Assembly: GCA_030141605.1 (NCBI GenBank)
Contig: JAQGDQ010000394.1
Span: forward strand, 62,001-126,000
From: Tubiluchus corallicola
Taxonomy: Eukaryota > Priapulida > Priapulimorpha > Priapulimorphida > Tubiluchidae
Reading direction: 5' to 3'
DNA length: 64,000 bases
This document shows positions 45,992 to 58,730 of the stretch, one piece after another. Below the pieces are notes generated by a model. The model made no database searches and was not told the DNA's origin. It was given only the letters and a program-made list of their open reading frames with translations. Made by a program: the position numbers and the translations under genes. The number at the start of each line of letters is the position of its first letter. Positions within the stretch are counted from its first letter, which is position 1.

Positions 45992-46032
45992 TTATTTCTT
46001 GAGCTGTTGAACAAGAATTTCAGTGATTCATA
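45992..46032. repeat. Single 41-bp unit at the left edge of the piggyBac copy
   Basis: TATTTCTTGAGCTGTTGAAC then AAGAATTTCAGTGATTCATA is one complete unit of the array that begins at 48799. Only the piggyBac element lies between them. Confidence 0.95.
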
Positions 46033-46035
46033 ACC

Positions 46036-48748
46036 TCCTGAGACCCAAGATAAATTCATGTGTGTTTTTCTTAATATTATAGACTTTTTACAACATCAGA
46101 TCCTAGTGAACTTACACACCAAGTTTTTTCATGATCATCCTTGACCTTGACCTTGACCTCCTATGTGCATTACAATGCACAATGGGTCTTAGTCGCGTCA
46201 TATTTCATGGAAAAATGACATTATTTCAAGATAAAACAATGACAACAATTAATCAAGTTTAACTGTTTTAATCACATCAAGGTCCAGTTAAAGCAAAAGT
46301 AAGGTCTCTGAGTTGAAGTAAGGTCTGTCTGTCTAGAATACTGCGAAGTACTGAATACTACTGGCTACTGAACTACTACTACTGAAATACTACTGGCCAT
46401 GGAATGCTTTGAAGCAGTTATTTTTGGACGTCAAACACAGAAACACTTCACATGTGCAACAGCGTACTTTTGTTCTGCCAGAGCAGCCCTCTCTGCGGCA
46501 GCGACTGCTAGATGGTATTTCAGTCATTTCCTGTAAGTGCATCGCACTACTGTAGCGCTTGTGTTGCGACGGCATCGGCTGGCACTTACGCTTGGCTGAT
46601 GGCCCTGGTTGTGGCTCATCATCTGAGCTAGACTCAGATTGATGAGGAGGTGTGGCTATCCAGGCCTCTGCAACATCCATTTTAAAGTCCATCAGCTGCA
46701 TGATGTCCTTGCGCCTGTCTCCTAGGGCAGCTCTGTCATTTCTGTACTGAATCCAGCTGTTCACAACAGCAACATCGAAGAAGTGAAGAATTGTCCTGAC
46801 GGTCCACTTCTTTGTTCTCGTCTTGGACCGATAATAGCTGAGAAGTCGATCGTGCATGTCGACACCCCCCATGTTTTGGTTGTACGAGATGACGGCAGCA
46901 GGACAGTTTATTGTTACACGAGCTTGCGCAGCTTTCGACCACCTGCGACAAGTCCCTTCCGGATTCTTGCCTACCGCTTTAGACAGCATCAAGATTGGTT
47001 TGTTATCAAACCACTTTATCAGGACAGTTTCTGAATTATCTGACACGACTTCAGCTGAAGTGCCTCTGGGTTGTTTTTTCAGTTGCGCATCAGGAGGCAG
47101 GTTGCCACTCACTGTAGATACTCTGTTCGACATGATTGTACCAGTCAGATGTAGATGGTGGTTCAGCAGTGCAGCAGCAAGAGGCACACTCGTAAAGAAA
47201 CGATCACAGTATATCACAGTGTCTCTTGCCATTGTTTCTGACAAACAGAGTACAGCCTTGGCAGCCAAACCCAATGGCGAGTTGATATCCTCAAACGTGT
47301 TGTTACCAGTGTAGATTCTGAAATCTAATATTAATCCATCAGGATTGGCAGCAAGAAAGTTTTTCAACCCCACTGGATTGGGTTTTCCTCTAACATATTG
47401 TTTCATGCTGCATCGCCCCGTAAATGGAATCATCTGTTCATCGATGGATACATCGTTGCTTCGGTGCATCACCAAGCAACCCTGGCTAACCGAGTTTAGC
47501 AGCGGTCGCACCTTCCACAATCTGTCCCTCTGTTTCTTGTCATCAGCCACACCGTTGTCATCAACTAATTTTAGATTGTTCCTGATTTTGAAGAATCTGT
47601 TACGACTGATCACGTCAGCAATTCTTGGAACTCTAGTCATTTGCTGCCAGTACATCCTCGTTCGTGGATATCCAAGCCTGCTGCTCAACAGTTCTGCTCC
47701 CAGAAACACTTTCACTTCCTCGGCAGATGTATTTAGTCTCTGTCCTGTTGCTTCAACCGAACGAACATTTGTGCTTGTAGACATTATGTTGAATAAGTCC
47801 AGTTTTATGTACTGCTGAATATAGTCCTGACCAGTCCACGCTGCACGATTGTGATAGGTATTGTCTGGATGGTCAGGAACGTCTCTTGACTAGTAGTCCT
47901 TCCTCTTCCATCCTTGTCCTGTCCCTCCGCGTCTGCGTCTGCTGGTACTTGGTCCTCCTGACTCATCATCTGATTCTGATTCCTCCTCTGCTTCCTCCTC
48001 ACTGCTACTATCTCCAACGTCAACATCACCCTCGTCTTGCTCCACATCGTCATCACTCAAACCCCCCTCGCTATCATTCCCATCTTCAACCACTCCCAAC
48101 ACTTGATCAACTGCTCTTGTAGAAACTAAAACAAAACATAAAAGCTTAATTTAATACAGAATTTGATACACAGTAGGTTCCCAAATTTTGCAAAAATGTT
48201 GCTAGGTATGCCAAATTACCTCTGGGGCCCTGTTTCTGCCTCCCCAAAAATGTACCTCTTTGATAGATTTACCCTCCTGAAAATTTTTTTAGAAAATGTT
48301 CAAAGTAATTGTAACAAAGTGTAAAGTGATTATCAGTACGTTGAAACAACCCTAGGGGCAAAACAAAGGAAGAGGGGATGATAAAAACGCCACTGATATT
48401 AGTCCTGAGTGTTGGTAAAATGCAGGATCATTTGTCCTCAGTGAGCCCAATGTGCATTACAATGCACATCACAGGCTTAGTCCGTTAGTTCAGGCAGTGT
48501 TAATCGTACAGTCAAACCTAATACACCATTTAAAACAGCGTAAACACCGCTTCAAAACTATGTAACATTTACGTTTGTAACGTATACACAAGAATTTTAA
48601 TTTACAAACATTTTCGATGCCCGTAGAACGCTCCGACACTGAGTGCTGCCATCTTTGTATGGGTCACCCAAGCTGAGCAGTGGCTACTGTACCGGTATTT
48701 AATTGAAAGCTTGTTTGTGCATTACAATTGCCAATGGGTCTGAGTGAC
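46036..48748 (-). mobile_element. piggyBac-type DNA transposon, limits approximate
   Basis: Limits are drawn from an imperfect inverted motif: CTGAGACCCAAG near 46038 and, inverted, CTCAGACCCATTGG near 48735. A subterminal GTGCATTACAATGCAC palindrome occurs at about 46166 and 48451, with a diverged copy at 48717. I could not find intact TTAA target sites, so the ends are tentative. The 2.7-kb size is normal for piggyBac. 48128-48700 between the gene and the right end is non-coding. Confidence 0.65.
46390..48102 (-). pseudogene. piggyBac transposase with one nonsense codon
   Basis: A 464-codon frame (47784 down to 46390) is continuous in phase with 47893-48102; only TAG at 47890-47892 separates them. 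The N-terminal part is acidic (SSSEEEAEEESESDDESGG) and basic (RRRRGG). The core (DDE_Tnp_1_7) has its three carboxylates, numbered from the downstream ATG: D115 in SIDEQMIPFTGR, D194 in IYCDRFFTS and D309 in GGVDMHDRLLSYYR. The C terminus is a Cys/His-rich zinc domain (CRREGC...CCTCEVFLC). Known role: TTAA-specific cut-and-paste transposition. TGTTTTAG at about 48127 could be an acceptor for a first exon. The core is so well kept that loss is recent, or the downstream ATG is still used. Confidence 0.88.
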
Positions 48749-48798
48749 TACAATCTAGAATTAAATTTCTGACAGCGAGCAGAACCAATGTGCATTTG

Positions 48799-51097
48799 AT
48801 TCTTATTATTTCTTGAGCTGTTGAACAAGAATTTCAGTGAATCTTATTATTTCTTGAGCTGTTGAACAAGAATTTTAGTGATTCATATTATTTCTTGAGC
48901 TGTTGAACAAGAATTTCAGTGATTCTTATTATTTCTTGAGCTGTTGAACAAGAATTTCAGTGATTCATATTATTTCTTGAGCTGTTGAACAAGAATTTCA
49001 GTGAATCTTATTATTTCTTGAGCTGTTGAACAAGAATTTTAGTGATTCATATTATTTCTTGAGCTGTTGAACAAGAATTTCAGTGAATCTTATTATTTCT
49101 TGAGCTGTTGAACAAGAATTTCAGTGAATCTTATTATTTCTTGAGCTGTTGAACAAGAATTTCAGTGAATCTTATTATTTCTTGAGCTGTTGAACAAGAA
49201 TTTTAGTGATTCATATTATTTCTTGAGCTGTTGAACAAGAATTTCAGTGAATCTTATTATTTCTTGAGCCGTTGAACAAGAATTTCAGTGATTCATATTA
49301 TTTCTTGAGCTGTTGAACAAGAATTTTAGTGATTCATATTATTTCTTGAGCTGTTGAACAAGAATTTCAGTGAATCTTATTATTCCTTGAGCTGTTGAAC
49401 AAGAATTTCAGTGATTCTTATTATTTCTTGAGCTGTTGAACAAGAATTTTAGTGATTCATATTATTTCTTGAGCTGTTGAACAAGAATTTCAGTGAATCT
49501 TATTATTTCTTGAGCTGTTGAACAAGAATTTTAGTGATTCATATTATTTCTTGAGCTGTTGAACAAGAATTTCAGTGAATCTTATTATTTCTTGAGCCGT
49601 TGAACAAGAATTTCAGTGATTCATATTATTTCTTGAGCTGTTGAACAAGAATTTTAGTGATTCATATTATTTCTTGAGCTGTTGAACAAGAATTTCAGTG
49701 ATTCATATTATTTCTTGAGCCGTTGAACAAGAATTTTAGTGATTCATATTATTTCTTGAGCTGTTGAACAAGAATTTCAGTGAATCTTATTATTTCTTGA
49801 GCTGTTGAACAAGAATTTTAGTGATTCATATTATTTCTTGAGCTGTTGAACAAGAATTTCAGTGATTCATATTATTTCTTGAGCCGTTGAACAAGAATTT
49901 TAGTGATTCATATTATTTCTTGAGCTGTTGAACAAGAATTTCAGTGATTCTTATTATTTCTTGAGCTGTTGAACAAGAATTTCAGTGATTCTTATTATTT
50001 CTTGAGCTGTTGAACAAGAATTTCAGTGAATCTTATTATTTCTTGAGCCGTTGAACAAGAATTTTAGTGATTCATATTATTTCTTGAGCTGTTGAACAAG
50101 AATTTCAGTGATTCTTATTATTTCTTGAGCCGTTGAACAAGAATTTCAGTGAATCTTATTATTTCTTGAGCTGTTGAACAAGAATTTTAGTGATTCATAT
50201 TATTTCTTGAGCTGTTGAACAAGAATTTCAGTGAATCTTATTATTTCTTGAGCCGTTGAACAAGAATTTCAGTGATTCATATTATTTCTTGAGCTGTTGA
50301 ACAAGAATTTTAGTGATTCATATTATTTCTTGAGCCGTTGAACAAGAATTTCAGTGATTCATATTATTTCTTGAGCCGTTGAACAAGAATTTTAGTGATT
50401 CATATTATTTCTTGAGCTGTTGAACAAGAATTTCAGTGATTCTTATTATTTCTTGAGCTGTTGAACAAGAATTTCAGTGAATCTTATTATTTCTTGAGCT
50501 GTTGAACAAGAATTTTAGTGATTCATATTATTTCTTGAGCTGTTGAACAAGAATTTCAGTGAATCTTATTATTCCTTGAGCTGTTGAACAAGAATTTCAG
50601 TGAATCTTATTATTTCTTGAGCTGTTGAACAAGAATTTTAGTGATTCTTATTATTTCTTGAGCTGTTGAACAAGAATTTCAGTGAATCTTATTATTTCTT
50701 GAGCTGTTGAACAAGAATTTTAGTGAATCATATTATTTCTTGAGCTGTTGAACAAGAATTTCAGTGATTCTTATTATTTCTTGAGCTGTTGAACAAGAAT
50801 TTCAGTGAATCTTATTATTTCTTGAGCTGTTGAACAAGAATTTTAGTGATTCATATTAGTTCTTGAGCTGTTGAACAAGAATTTCAGTGAATCTTATTAT
50901 TCCTTGAGCTGTTGAACAAGAATTTCAGTGAATCTTATTATTTCTTGAGCTGTTGAACAAGAATTTTAGTGATTCTTATTATTTCTTGAGCTGTTGAACA
51001 AGAATTTCAGTGAATCTTATTATTCCTTGAGCTGTTGAACAAGAATTTCAGTGATTCTTATTATTTCTTGAGCTGTTGAACAAGAATTTCAGTGAAA
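48799..51097. repeat. 41-bp minisatellite, 56 copies
   Basis: CTTGAGCTG recurs at exactly 41-bp steps from 48812 to 51067. Variable sites are CTGTTG/CCGTTG, TTCAG/TTTAG, GATTCATA/GAATCTTA/GATTCTTA and TTTCTTG/TTCCTTG. TTTAG units are nearly always followed by GATTCATA, and runs of the same variant order recur, so longer multi-unit blocks have been duplicated. Confidence 0.97.
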
Positions 51098-51950
51098 CTT
51101 TTTTGCAGTTTTATCTCAGGTCAGGTATGTCAGTGGTGCTGATGCTTCTGAGTTCCTTTCTCAATCTGTGCGTGAAGCTTAGTTATTGATTATTTTTCCC
51201 CTTTCAATCATGATTGTAAAGTGAGGCTCACTAGTGGTCAGGTGACTATGTCAGTTTTTACGTTTTCTCTTTACCAATATCAGTTTGTCTTTCTCTTGTT
51301 TTTTCTTATGGCCTCTCTCTCTCCCCAAGCTTTTTATTTTCCTCTTGCATTGTTGTCTTTTCTTTTAAGCCTTTCACTTTCTTTCAGAAAGCTTTTGTAA
51401 AAAAAACATGGAGCTTCTTATTCATGAGTTAAGTTTCTGATGTTGAAGAGCAATGGTTGTTCTTTTTTTCTTTCAAACTCCCTTTCTAATGGTCAGGACA
51501 CTCTGTTCCACGAGTCTTCATTCCAAGGGTCAGGCAAAAAGATGTGAACATCAGTGTATTTTTAATCAGGAGGGAGGATTTCTACGTTTTTAAAATGATT
51601 TTGCTCCAGAATGTGAACGAGACAAAAATGCAAAAGTCACGTACAATCTCTAACAGCTAGATAGCATGAATAAGGGACATAACATAATGATATAATGCAT
51701 AATAGAGTGTATAGCATAAGGTAACATACAACATAGCAAGTAACATAACATAATATAAAACATAGCATGTTGAAACAACTTAAAAATGCTAGTTTTCTTA
51801 ACATATTGAAATTAAATATTTCTGTATGGAATTTATTCCATTAGGTTTCAGTCTTATCTTACATTGTACAATGGGTGTTATATTTTTATTACCATTGTGC
51901 ATTTTCTAGCCACGTGCCCACACTCGAAGACAAATCTACATGGTACTGTA
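51098..51950. other. Spacer between two 41-bp arrays
   Basis: T-rich, then a run of CATAACATAATATAAAACATAG-like short motifs near 51670-51775. Near 51866 ACAATGGGTGTTA echoes the motif beside the piggyBac ends. No gene recognised. Confidence 0.35.
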
Positions 51951-52969
51951 CAGTCAGTCGGGTCGTAATTGACTTTCAGTACCTTGTAAACTCAACAGCC
52001 GAGTCACAATTGACTTTCAGTACCTTGTAAACTCAACAGCCGAGTCACAATTGACTTTTAGTACCTTGTAAACTCAACAGCCGAGTCACAATTGACTTTC
52101 AGTACCTTGTAAACTCAACAGCCGAGTCACAATTGACTTTTAGTACCTTGTAAACTCAACAGCCGAGTCATAATTGACTTTCAGTACCTTGTAAACTCAA
52201 CAGCCGAGTCACAATTGACTTTTAGTACCTTGTAAACTCAACAGCCGAGTCACAATTGACTCTCAGTACCTTTTATACTCAGCAGCCGAGTCACAATTGA
52301 CTTTCAGTACCTCGCATACTCGACAGCCAAGTCACAATTGACTTTCAGTACCTTGTAAGCTCAACAGCCGAGCCACAACTGACTTTCAGTACCTCATTTA
52401 CTCACCAGCCGAGGCATAATTGACTTTCAGTGCCTCGTATACTCAACAGCTGAGTCATAATTGACTTTCAGTACCTCATATAGTCAACAGCCAAGTCATA
52501 ATTGACTTTCAGTACCTTGTAAGCTCAACAGCCGAGTCACAATTGACTTTCAGTACCTCATATACTCACCAGCCGAGTCATAATTGACTCAGTGCCTCGT
52601 ATACTCAACAGTTGAGTCATAATTGACTTTCAGTACCTCATATACTCAACAGCCAAGTCATAATTGACTTTCAGTACCTTGTAAGCTCAACAGCCAAGTC
52701 ATAATTGACTTTCAGTGCCTCGTATACTCAACAGCTGAGTCATAATTGACTTTCAGTACCTCATATACTCAACAGCCAAGTCATAATTGACTTTCAGTAC
52801 CTTTTATACTCAACAGCCAAGTCATAATTGACTTTCAGTACCTCATATACTCAACAGCCGAGTCATAATTGACTTTCAGTACCTTGTAAGCTCAACAGCC
52901 AAGTCATAATTGACTTTCAGTACCTCATATACTCACCAGCTGAGTCATAATTGACTTTCAGTGCCTCAT
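51951..52969. repeat. Second 41-bp minisatellite, about 25 copies
   Basis: The unit GACTTTCAGTACCTTGTAAA then CTCAACAGCCGAGTCACAATT is 41 bp and unrelated in sequence to the previous array. Two subtypes are segregated: CTTGTAAACTC with GTCACAATTG in the left third, and CTCATATACTC with GTCATAATTG further right. One unit has lost three bases near 52588. Confidence 0.95.
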
Positions 52970-52982
52970 GATTGGCTTGCAA

Positions 52983-53850
52983 GCATCTGAAATGTAAAAG
53001 CAAAGCAAAAGTTGTTATTTTAGCCTTCATATCATATTTCGTATTCTTCAAACTATTTGAGCCAGCATCCTAGATGTGCTACACATCCTTGGATTCACCA
53101 GCATCCTAGATGTGCGGTGATGCTAGGGTCAAGTGTGCTACACGTCCTAGGAGAGCTTTTTATATTTCACAGGAAGTTTTTATAGCAAAATTAAAATTGA
53201 TTTCAATTTTACTGTTCTCACTGAAAACTAGGCAACTAGTTTTCTCAGATTTACCTACCATTTCTTTCACTTACTGCTTAATCATCCTGTTCCCGGTCTC
53301 TTGATCTGAAAGAAAAGTTGATGATTAATCCTAAATATTTAGTAATTTATTCATAATGCTTGGGCCCATTTTTATAATGTATAATTTAAATGCTATCACA
53401 AGTCGTGTTACTTGATTAAACCCAAAGGGAAAAAGAAAATTAATTATTATGACATTACAAAATTATATTATGTGTATATGATAAATAAACTTGAATACTA
53501 ATTGGCTATTGTTTCAGATAGCATCAGAAGCCAAAGATATTACTATAGACAAAATACCGGCATTGTTCCCTTCTCGTGGCTACTCGTGATGCTGAGTATC
53601 ATATCCCTGACTTGTATTACTCTTATTAAGGTATCTATTTTTGTAGCCTCGACACAAGAGTCCCACAGGTGGTTGGTCGTGCATTAAACTCCTTGCACGC
53701 TCATCTTTTTTTGCAATGAGCAAAGTAGAAGCACCTGAAATGCAAAAGTAAAATGAACGTAGTTATTTTTCCCTTCATTTCACAGTTCTTCAAACTATTT
53801 CAGATTTCACCAGCAACCAAGATGTGCGGTGATGTAGGTTCAAGTGTGCG
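52983..53850. repeat. Direct duplication flanking a candidate exon
   Basis: About 150 bp at 52983-53140 (TGAAATGTAAAAGCAAAG... TCTTCAAACTATTTGA...AGATGTGCGGTGATG) recur at 53728-53850, giving an old tandem duplication of about 745 bp. The left copy has an added 35-bp repeat of its AGCATCCTAGATGTGC motif. Confidence 0.7.
53518..53630 (+). other. Candidate membrane-segment exon
   Basis: Acceptor ATTGTTTCAG, donor TTAAG|GTATCT; 113 bp open in phase, 37 codons: SIRSQRYYYRQNTGI, then VPFSWLLVMLSIISLTCITL, a good membrane helix. An overlapping frame is also partly open (IASEAKDITIDKIPALFPS), which lowers confidence. No partner exon found. Confidence 0.3.
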
Positions 53851-54468
53851 ATGCTCTTAATATCACACAACTTCCTTTCCACATAGTGATTTTATTTTCG
53901 GTAATTCAAACAAACACGAGTAGTTTACGAAGTCCCTCTTTTTTCAAATTCTGGACATCAACATTCTATTTTTGTTTCTGTTAAACTATTTGACATTTTT
54001 AGGTGAAGTTTGGATCTGATCTTCAAGTTCATGTTGTAGTTCAGTCAGTTTTCGAAAATATCTGTCAAAACATCTTTTCATAGTTTTTTCAAATCAGCTC
54101 AAACTCTCTTAGCTTGTTTGTTAGAAATAACGTGGCTAATTATAGAGAGGCATTTCTAGGCATTTGGTGCAGCTGCCGCCAGTATTGGTAATGATGTTGG
54201 CGATAAAGACGATTATTAAGATGAAGATGATGATCACCAGGAATCGGCGAGTGTGAATGATGGTGACTATCACAGTGACGCAACTGCTCATAGTTGAAGA
54301 TTTTAGGTAAGTCAGCTCAGCTTTCGGCTAATGAAGGGATCCATTCTGGTCAAGCCTGGATGTGAGGCACTCACATTGCATGTTTCCCATCAGAAATTAC
54401 ACTTGCCTTCCTGGTTGGGTGTATCTCAATGGTGGCGACCTCTTGTGGGTCGTCTTTGTAGTACAGCG

Positions 54469-54499
<31 letters not shown>

Positions 54500-57428
54500 G
54501 CTCTTTTTTTTCACCCACTCTCTCATTTATTATCCCATCACACCATCTTTCCTTGCATCCCTTTTCCTCTTCTCTTTTCATTCCAGGTTCTCCCTTTTTC
54601 CTAAAACTTGCTCTGTCTGTATTTTTCCTCCTCTTCCTTCACTCATCTCCCGCTAATCCAGCTGCTAGCTTTTCTCCCCTATTTATTTTCTCTCGTCTGT
54701 TTCCTCCTCTTGATGCTTCTCCATGTATCTTCCTGTTTTTCTTTTTAAGCTTCTTTTTCTCTTTCTAACGCTCTTACGCAAATATGTTTTCCCACCATCT
54801 TTCCTTCCCTTCATTTCCCCCACTTTTTATCTCGTTTTTTGTTTTTCCTCTCCTTCCTCTTATGAATCTGTCTTGTCTGTTTTCCTTTTCCCTCTCCATT
54901 TCTGACATCAGCTACAGTGCTGTCTTGTCTTCTTTTTCTTTGTACTACTTCACTTTTTATGCTTTCTTTCTCTCTTGTTTTTGCTTTTTAGTTTTGTTCT
55001 TTTCATTCAAGCTTCTCTCACTATCTATTTCTTTATTTTCTATCTGTCTAAAGTTTTTCTATCTTTATTTATCTTTCTATATTCAAGTTTCTATATTCAA
55101 GCTAAAAAAGTATACATATACAGTAAAATTTGTTAGTAATCGAAATATGGGAAGTCTCATAAGGTCCACCCTGTACACTAGTTTCTTTCTTACTTTTAGA
55201 CAGAAATTCTCAAATTATCATAATTGAAAATCCCAAGTGGGATACTTTAGTCATGAATAAAATGTTTACCGAGTCATTTCTATTTGATGTTTATTTCTTG
55301 TTTTATTAAGCTGTTTCTTAACCAAACACATGGCTAGTTCTCAATACTTTTGAATTTTTAAAAATATTCAAGTTAAAAAATTAAAAATTCTTGTTAAAGC
55401 ATCATAGATTGAATGATTTGTGGCAGAGATACAGCAAGTAGCCAAAAAGTTTAATTTAGGTCATAAATTAACAAGAGTCAATTTCTCTCCAGTTTTACTT
55501 TTACACTCATTTCATTTATCCCTATCAGATGAGCAGTCAAGTTACTGGCTGTTAGTTAAATAGTTAACCAGTATCTATTAAGTAAGTTACTGTAACCTAC
55601 TATTCAATATCGCTTAGTGATGGTGGAAGGTTGTTTTTGCTATGGCTCCAGTCAGGACTGTCAGGTTAAATCAGTGTTTTGTTTGTGAATTTGTTTACTT
55701 TTTTCCCCCATAGCCTAACGAACCCCACCTTCCCCCACAACACAGTGTAATTAGTGATGAGGTTTTTATTCAGAGTTCTGCAAAGTTTCATGGCTGCAGC
55801 AACAATGTGTCTTGCTTTGTGAAACTCTCACTATTATGGTTAGTAATTAAGTTATACTAACCCAATAGATTACAATTAGTTATGGCTGCAGCTTGATTAT
55901 TGAATCAGTGTTGGGCAATTGTAAACTGCTCATTGGGGGAACATCTGTGTATAAAAATAGTGTGAGGGAACTTGTCTGACGTCACTTGTAAAGAAGCTCT
56001 TGTTTTAAAATTAAACTTTTGGCTGCTTGACAGGAATTTCTGTAATTAATCCAATTATGAAAGAAAGATTTTTTCACCCTAAAATATGATGATGCTTTTA
56101 TACTAGTAACTTAATTTGAGTTATTTATAATTGTGTAAAAATCTACTCATAAGTATAATTAATGCTGCTTTTCCAAGTGTTTAGTCAAACAAACAATTTG
56201 ACGAGAGATTTTTACTCAAAGTTATTTTCATGGATAATTATTTTACAAAATGCTAAGCATAATCTTTAGCTCTGGCTACTAATAATAATAATTTTTTTTC
56301 AATATCATGATGTGCAGTCCAAAAATATTTTTGCCATGAATTTTATAAAAGCTCATTAGTCTCTGTCTGTCCCTTTCTTTCTTTACCATTTCTTCTTGAA
56401 ACCTATTTTTTGTCTTTCATTTCAAATTTGGGTTGAGTGTACCATAAGTCAGAGGTCATAATACATCTGTCAAGTTGATATGAAATTTTTGTTTCATGTA
56501 TTGGGTATGAAAACATCAGAAGTCGTTACACAAGAATGCTAATCAGTTATCCAGCATTAAAAATACAGTGTGACATTTGCCACCACTCGGGAGTTGCAAT
56601 AAATCACCGTTTTCATTTTGCCTCTTTAAACTTCTCTTTCTCCACTGAGTTCTTTACATGTATTTTTCTGCCTGTTTGCCTCTTTCTCTTCACTCTTTTT
56701 CTCTGTTTTTTGCATTGATCTTCCATTTTCTTGCAATCTTTTTCTTTGTCTTCTCTTCCTCTGCCATCTTTTTTTCTGTTTGCTCACCCTCTGTCTCTCT
56801 CTCTCTCTCGCCCCTCTCTCTCTCTCTCTCTCTTTCCCTCTCCCTCCCTCCATTTTACGTTTCTCTTCTCTGTGTTTCTGTCTTTCCCTCATTTTCTGCA
56901 TCCCTCTAATCCATCTCTGTCGCTTCTCTGCCCTCTCACTTTCTTTTCCTGCCTATATCTCCATCTCCTCCTCTGCCTCTCTCTCTGTCCCTCTCTCCTT
57001 CTCTCCCCTCTTCTTTCCTCTCCCCCTGTCTTTCTCTTTGTCTCTTCTGACAATTTCATGAACCTCAATGCTTTTTTGGAAGGCCATTTGTGTTTCATCT
57101 TGAAACCTATCTGTTGCATTGTATTGCATTGCTGCCCCACAATCTTCATAGAGCATGTAATGCCAACTTCAGGCTAACCCATCCAGGGGGAAAGTGTGGT
57201 TTCTGTTTGGAAACATACAATGTGAGTGTCTCACTTCCAGGTTTGACCGAAATGCATCCCTTCATTTGCTTAAAACTGAGCTGACTTACCTAAAACCACT
57301 ATCCATGAGCAGTTGTATCCCTATAGTAATCACCTTCATTGATACTCATCAATTCCTGGTCATCATTATCATCTTCATCTTAATAATTCCCTTTGTCATC
57401 ATAGCAAGGTCATTATCATCATTGGTGG
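53851..57428. other. Pyrimidine-rich low-complexity region
   Basis: The plus strand is strongly C+T-rich in two blocks (about 54470-55060 and 56630-57050), including (CT)n runs at 54471-54500 and 56790-56832. Long open frames of Ser/Leu/Phe/Pro are compositional. The sequence between the blocks (55100-56600) is AT-rich with no gene recognised. Confidence 0.6.
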
Positions 57429-57430
57429 TA

Positions 57431-58374
57431 CAGTAGGCGTCGCTTAATAGACTCACTTTGGGACGGATGTGTTTTGATCCAATTAACCGACTGAACCTGT
57501 TATTCGATGGGTGTGGTATTACAGGTATAGAAATATGAGTTATCAGCTCACTATGCACTGCAAGTTTTTAATAAATATTAGAAATGAAATAATACCTGAA
57601 TTACTTTGTGTAGTTGAAAATTAGAAAAGGTATTTTAAAATATTAATTTATATAAGCGAATTAGCAATAAATTAAAAAGTATACTTTTCTAATTGACAGA
57701 CTTTTCTGAGCCTGTTTATTTGCAAAAAGTCCTTCAAAGTTGTCTGCCTCATTTTCTCGAAAAGAAGTTGGTCTACAAAGTTGTCGTAATTATAAAAACA
57801 TTGAAAATCTGTTGTTGTGTGTGACTAAAACAGTTCTGAATCGTCTGCTCACTCACATTGCTCTTATTTGCTGTGTATGTTTACTCTTGTAAGTCACAAG
57901 GAATACCAGCTAATTATACTGTACTTGCACTGTTCACTGTTAACTCATTAAGCCTGAGAGCATCAAAAGGAAACCACTAGGCAAGTGATTAAATGTTTGG
58001 CTTCCAGGAATTCTTTGGGTAACAGTGGGCGAGCTGGTAACAGATTCAAACCAAACCGCTAAGCTAGTGATTAGTAGTGCATGATAAACGTACCTGCTTA
58101 TAAACAAAACAGTGCTTAACATGATTGTTTCTGCATACATAGTGCACAAAAGGGGAGTAAAGTTGACATAAAAGTAGGAAAGGCTCTTTTGGCACATATA
58201 TTAATCTTATTTTAAGTAGGTGAAGGAAAATATTGAGTCAATTATGCAGAGGTATTTGGGTCAATTACCGATAGTTCTATGTATATTTGAATAGCAGCGA
58301 CCCGTTCCAGGCGTTTTTGAGTCAATTAAGCAATTGAGTTTATTAACTGTAGTACTATTAAGTAGCATCTACTG
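57431..58374. mobile_element. TA-flanked MITE, copy 2 (complete, 944 bp)
   Basis: It begins CAGTAGGCGTCGCTTAATAG after TA (57429-57430) and ends, inverted, CAGTAGATGCTACTTAATAG before TA (58375-58376). The outer bases and TA target fit the pogo/Tc1-mariner group (inference). No transposase inside, so it is non-autonomous. Its ends differ from those of the Tigger element at 38025, which is therefore not an obvious helper. Confidence 0.85.
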
Positions 58375-58730
58375 TAGTTAAATTAGTTTGTGTCATATAC
58401 CTTGAAATGATTCTCTATGAGTAGCTACGTTATCATTAGCTATCATCCACTATAACTACAAAATGACGTTATCAGCACTGTTTTACTATTCTGTACCTGA
58501 AATACGATGTTTAACATCAATAAGAAGAGGTTGGTTTCGTATAATTTGTCACATAATACTGTGAATTAACTGGTACTTTGTGGCAGTGTATTGTTCCAAA
58601 TCTTATAGTTCTAACAGCAAAGTTTAGTTTGTATTATATTCAAAATTAAAATTTGTATAAAAACTTTCAGGTGCAAAGCCACATTTTGAGAATAACTCAA
58701 ACTGATGCTTTTTTTCAGTTTAGCTGTTTT

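Noticed and set aside
46736-47818. Plus-strand and alternate minus-strand frames of up to 157 codons
   Set aside because: Shadows of the piggyBac transposase.
48799-52969. CRISPR-like regular arrays
   Set aside because: Units are contiguous tandem repeats without unique spacers, in a eukaryotic context with no cas genes.
54331-57177. Long Ser/Leu/Phe/Pro frames
   Set aside because: Compositional openness of a pyrimidine-rich strand; no domain, splice logic or codon structure.
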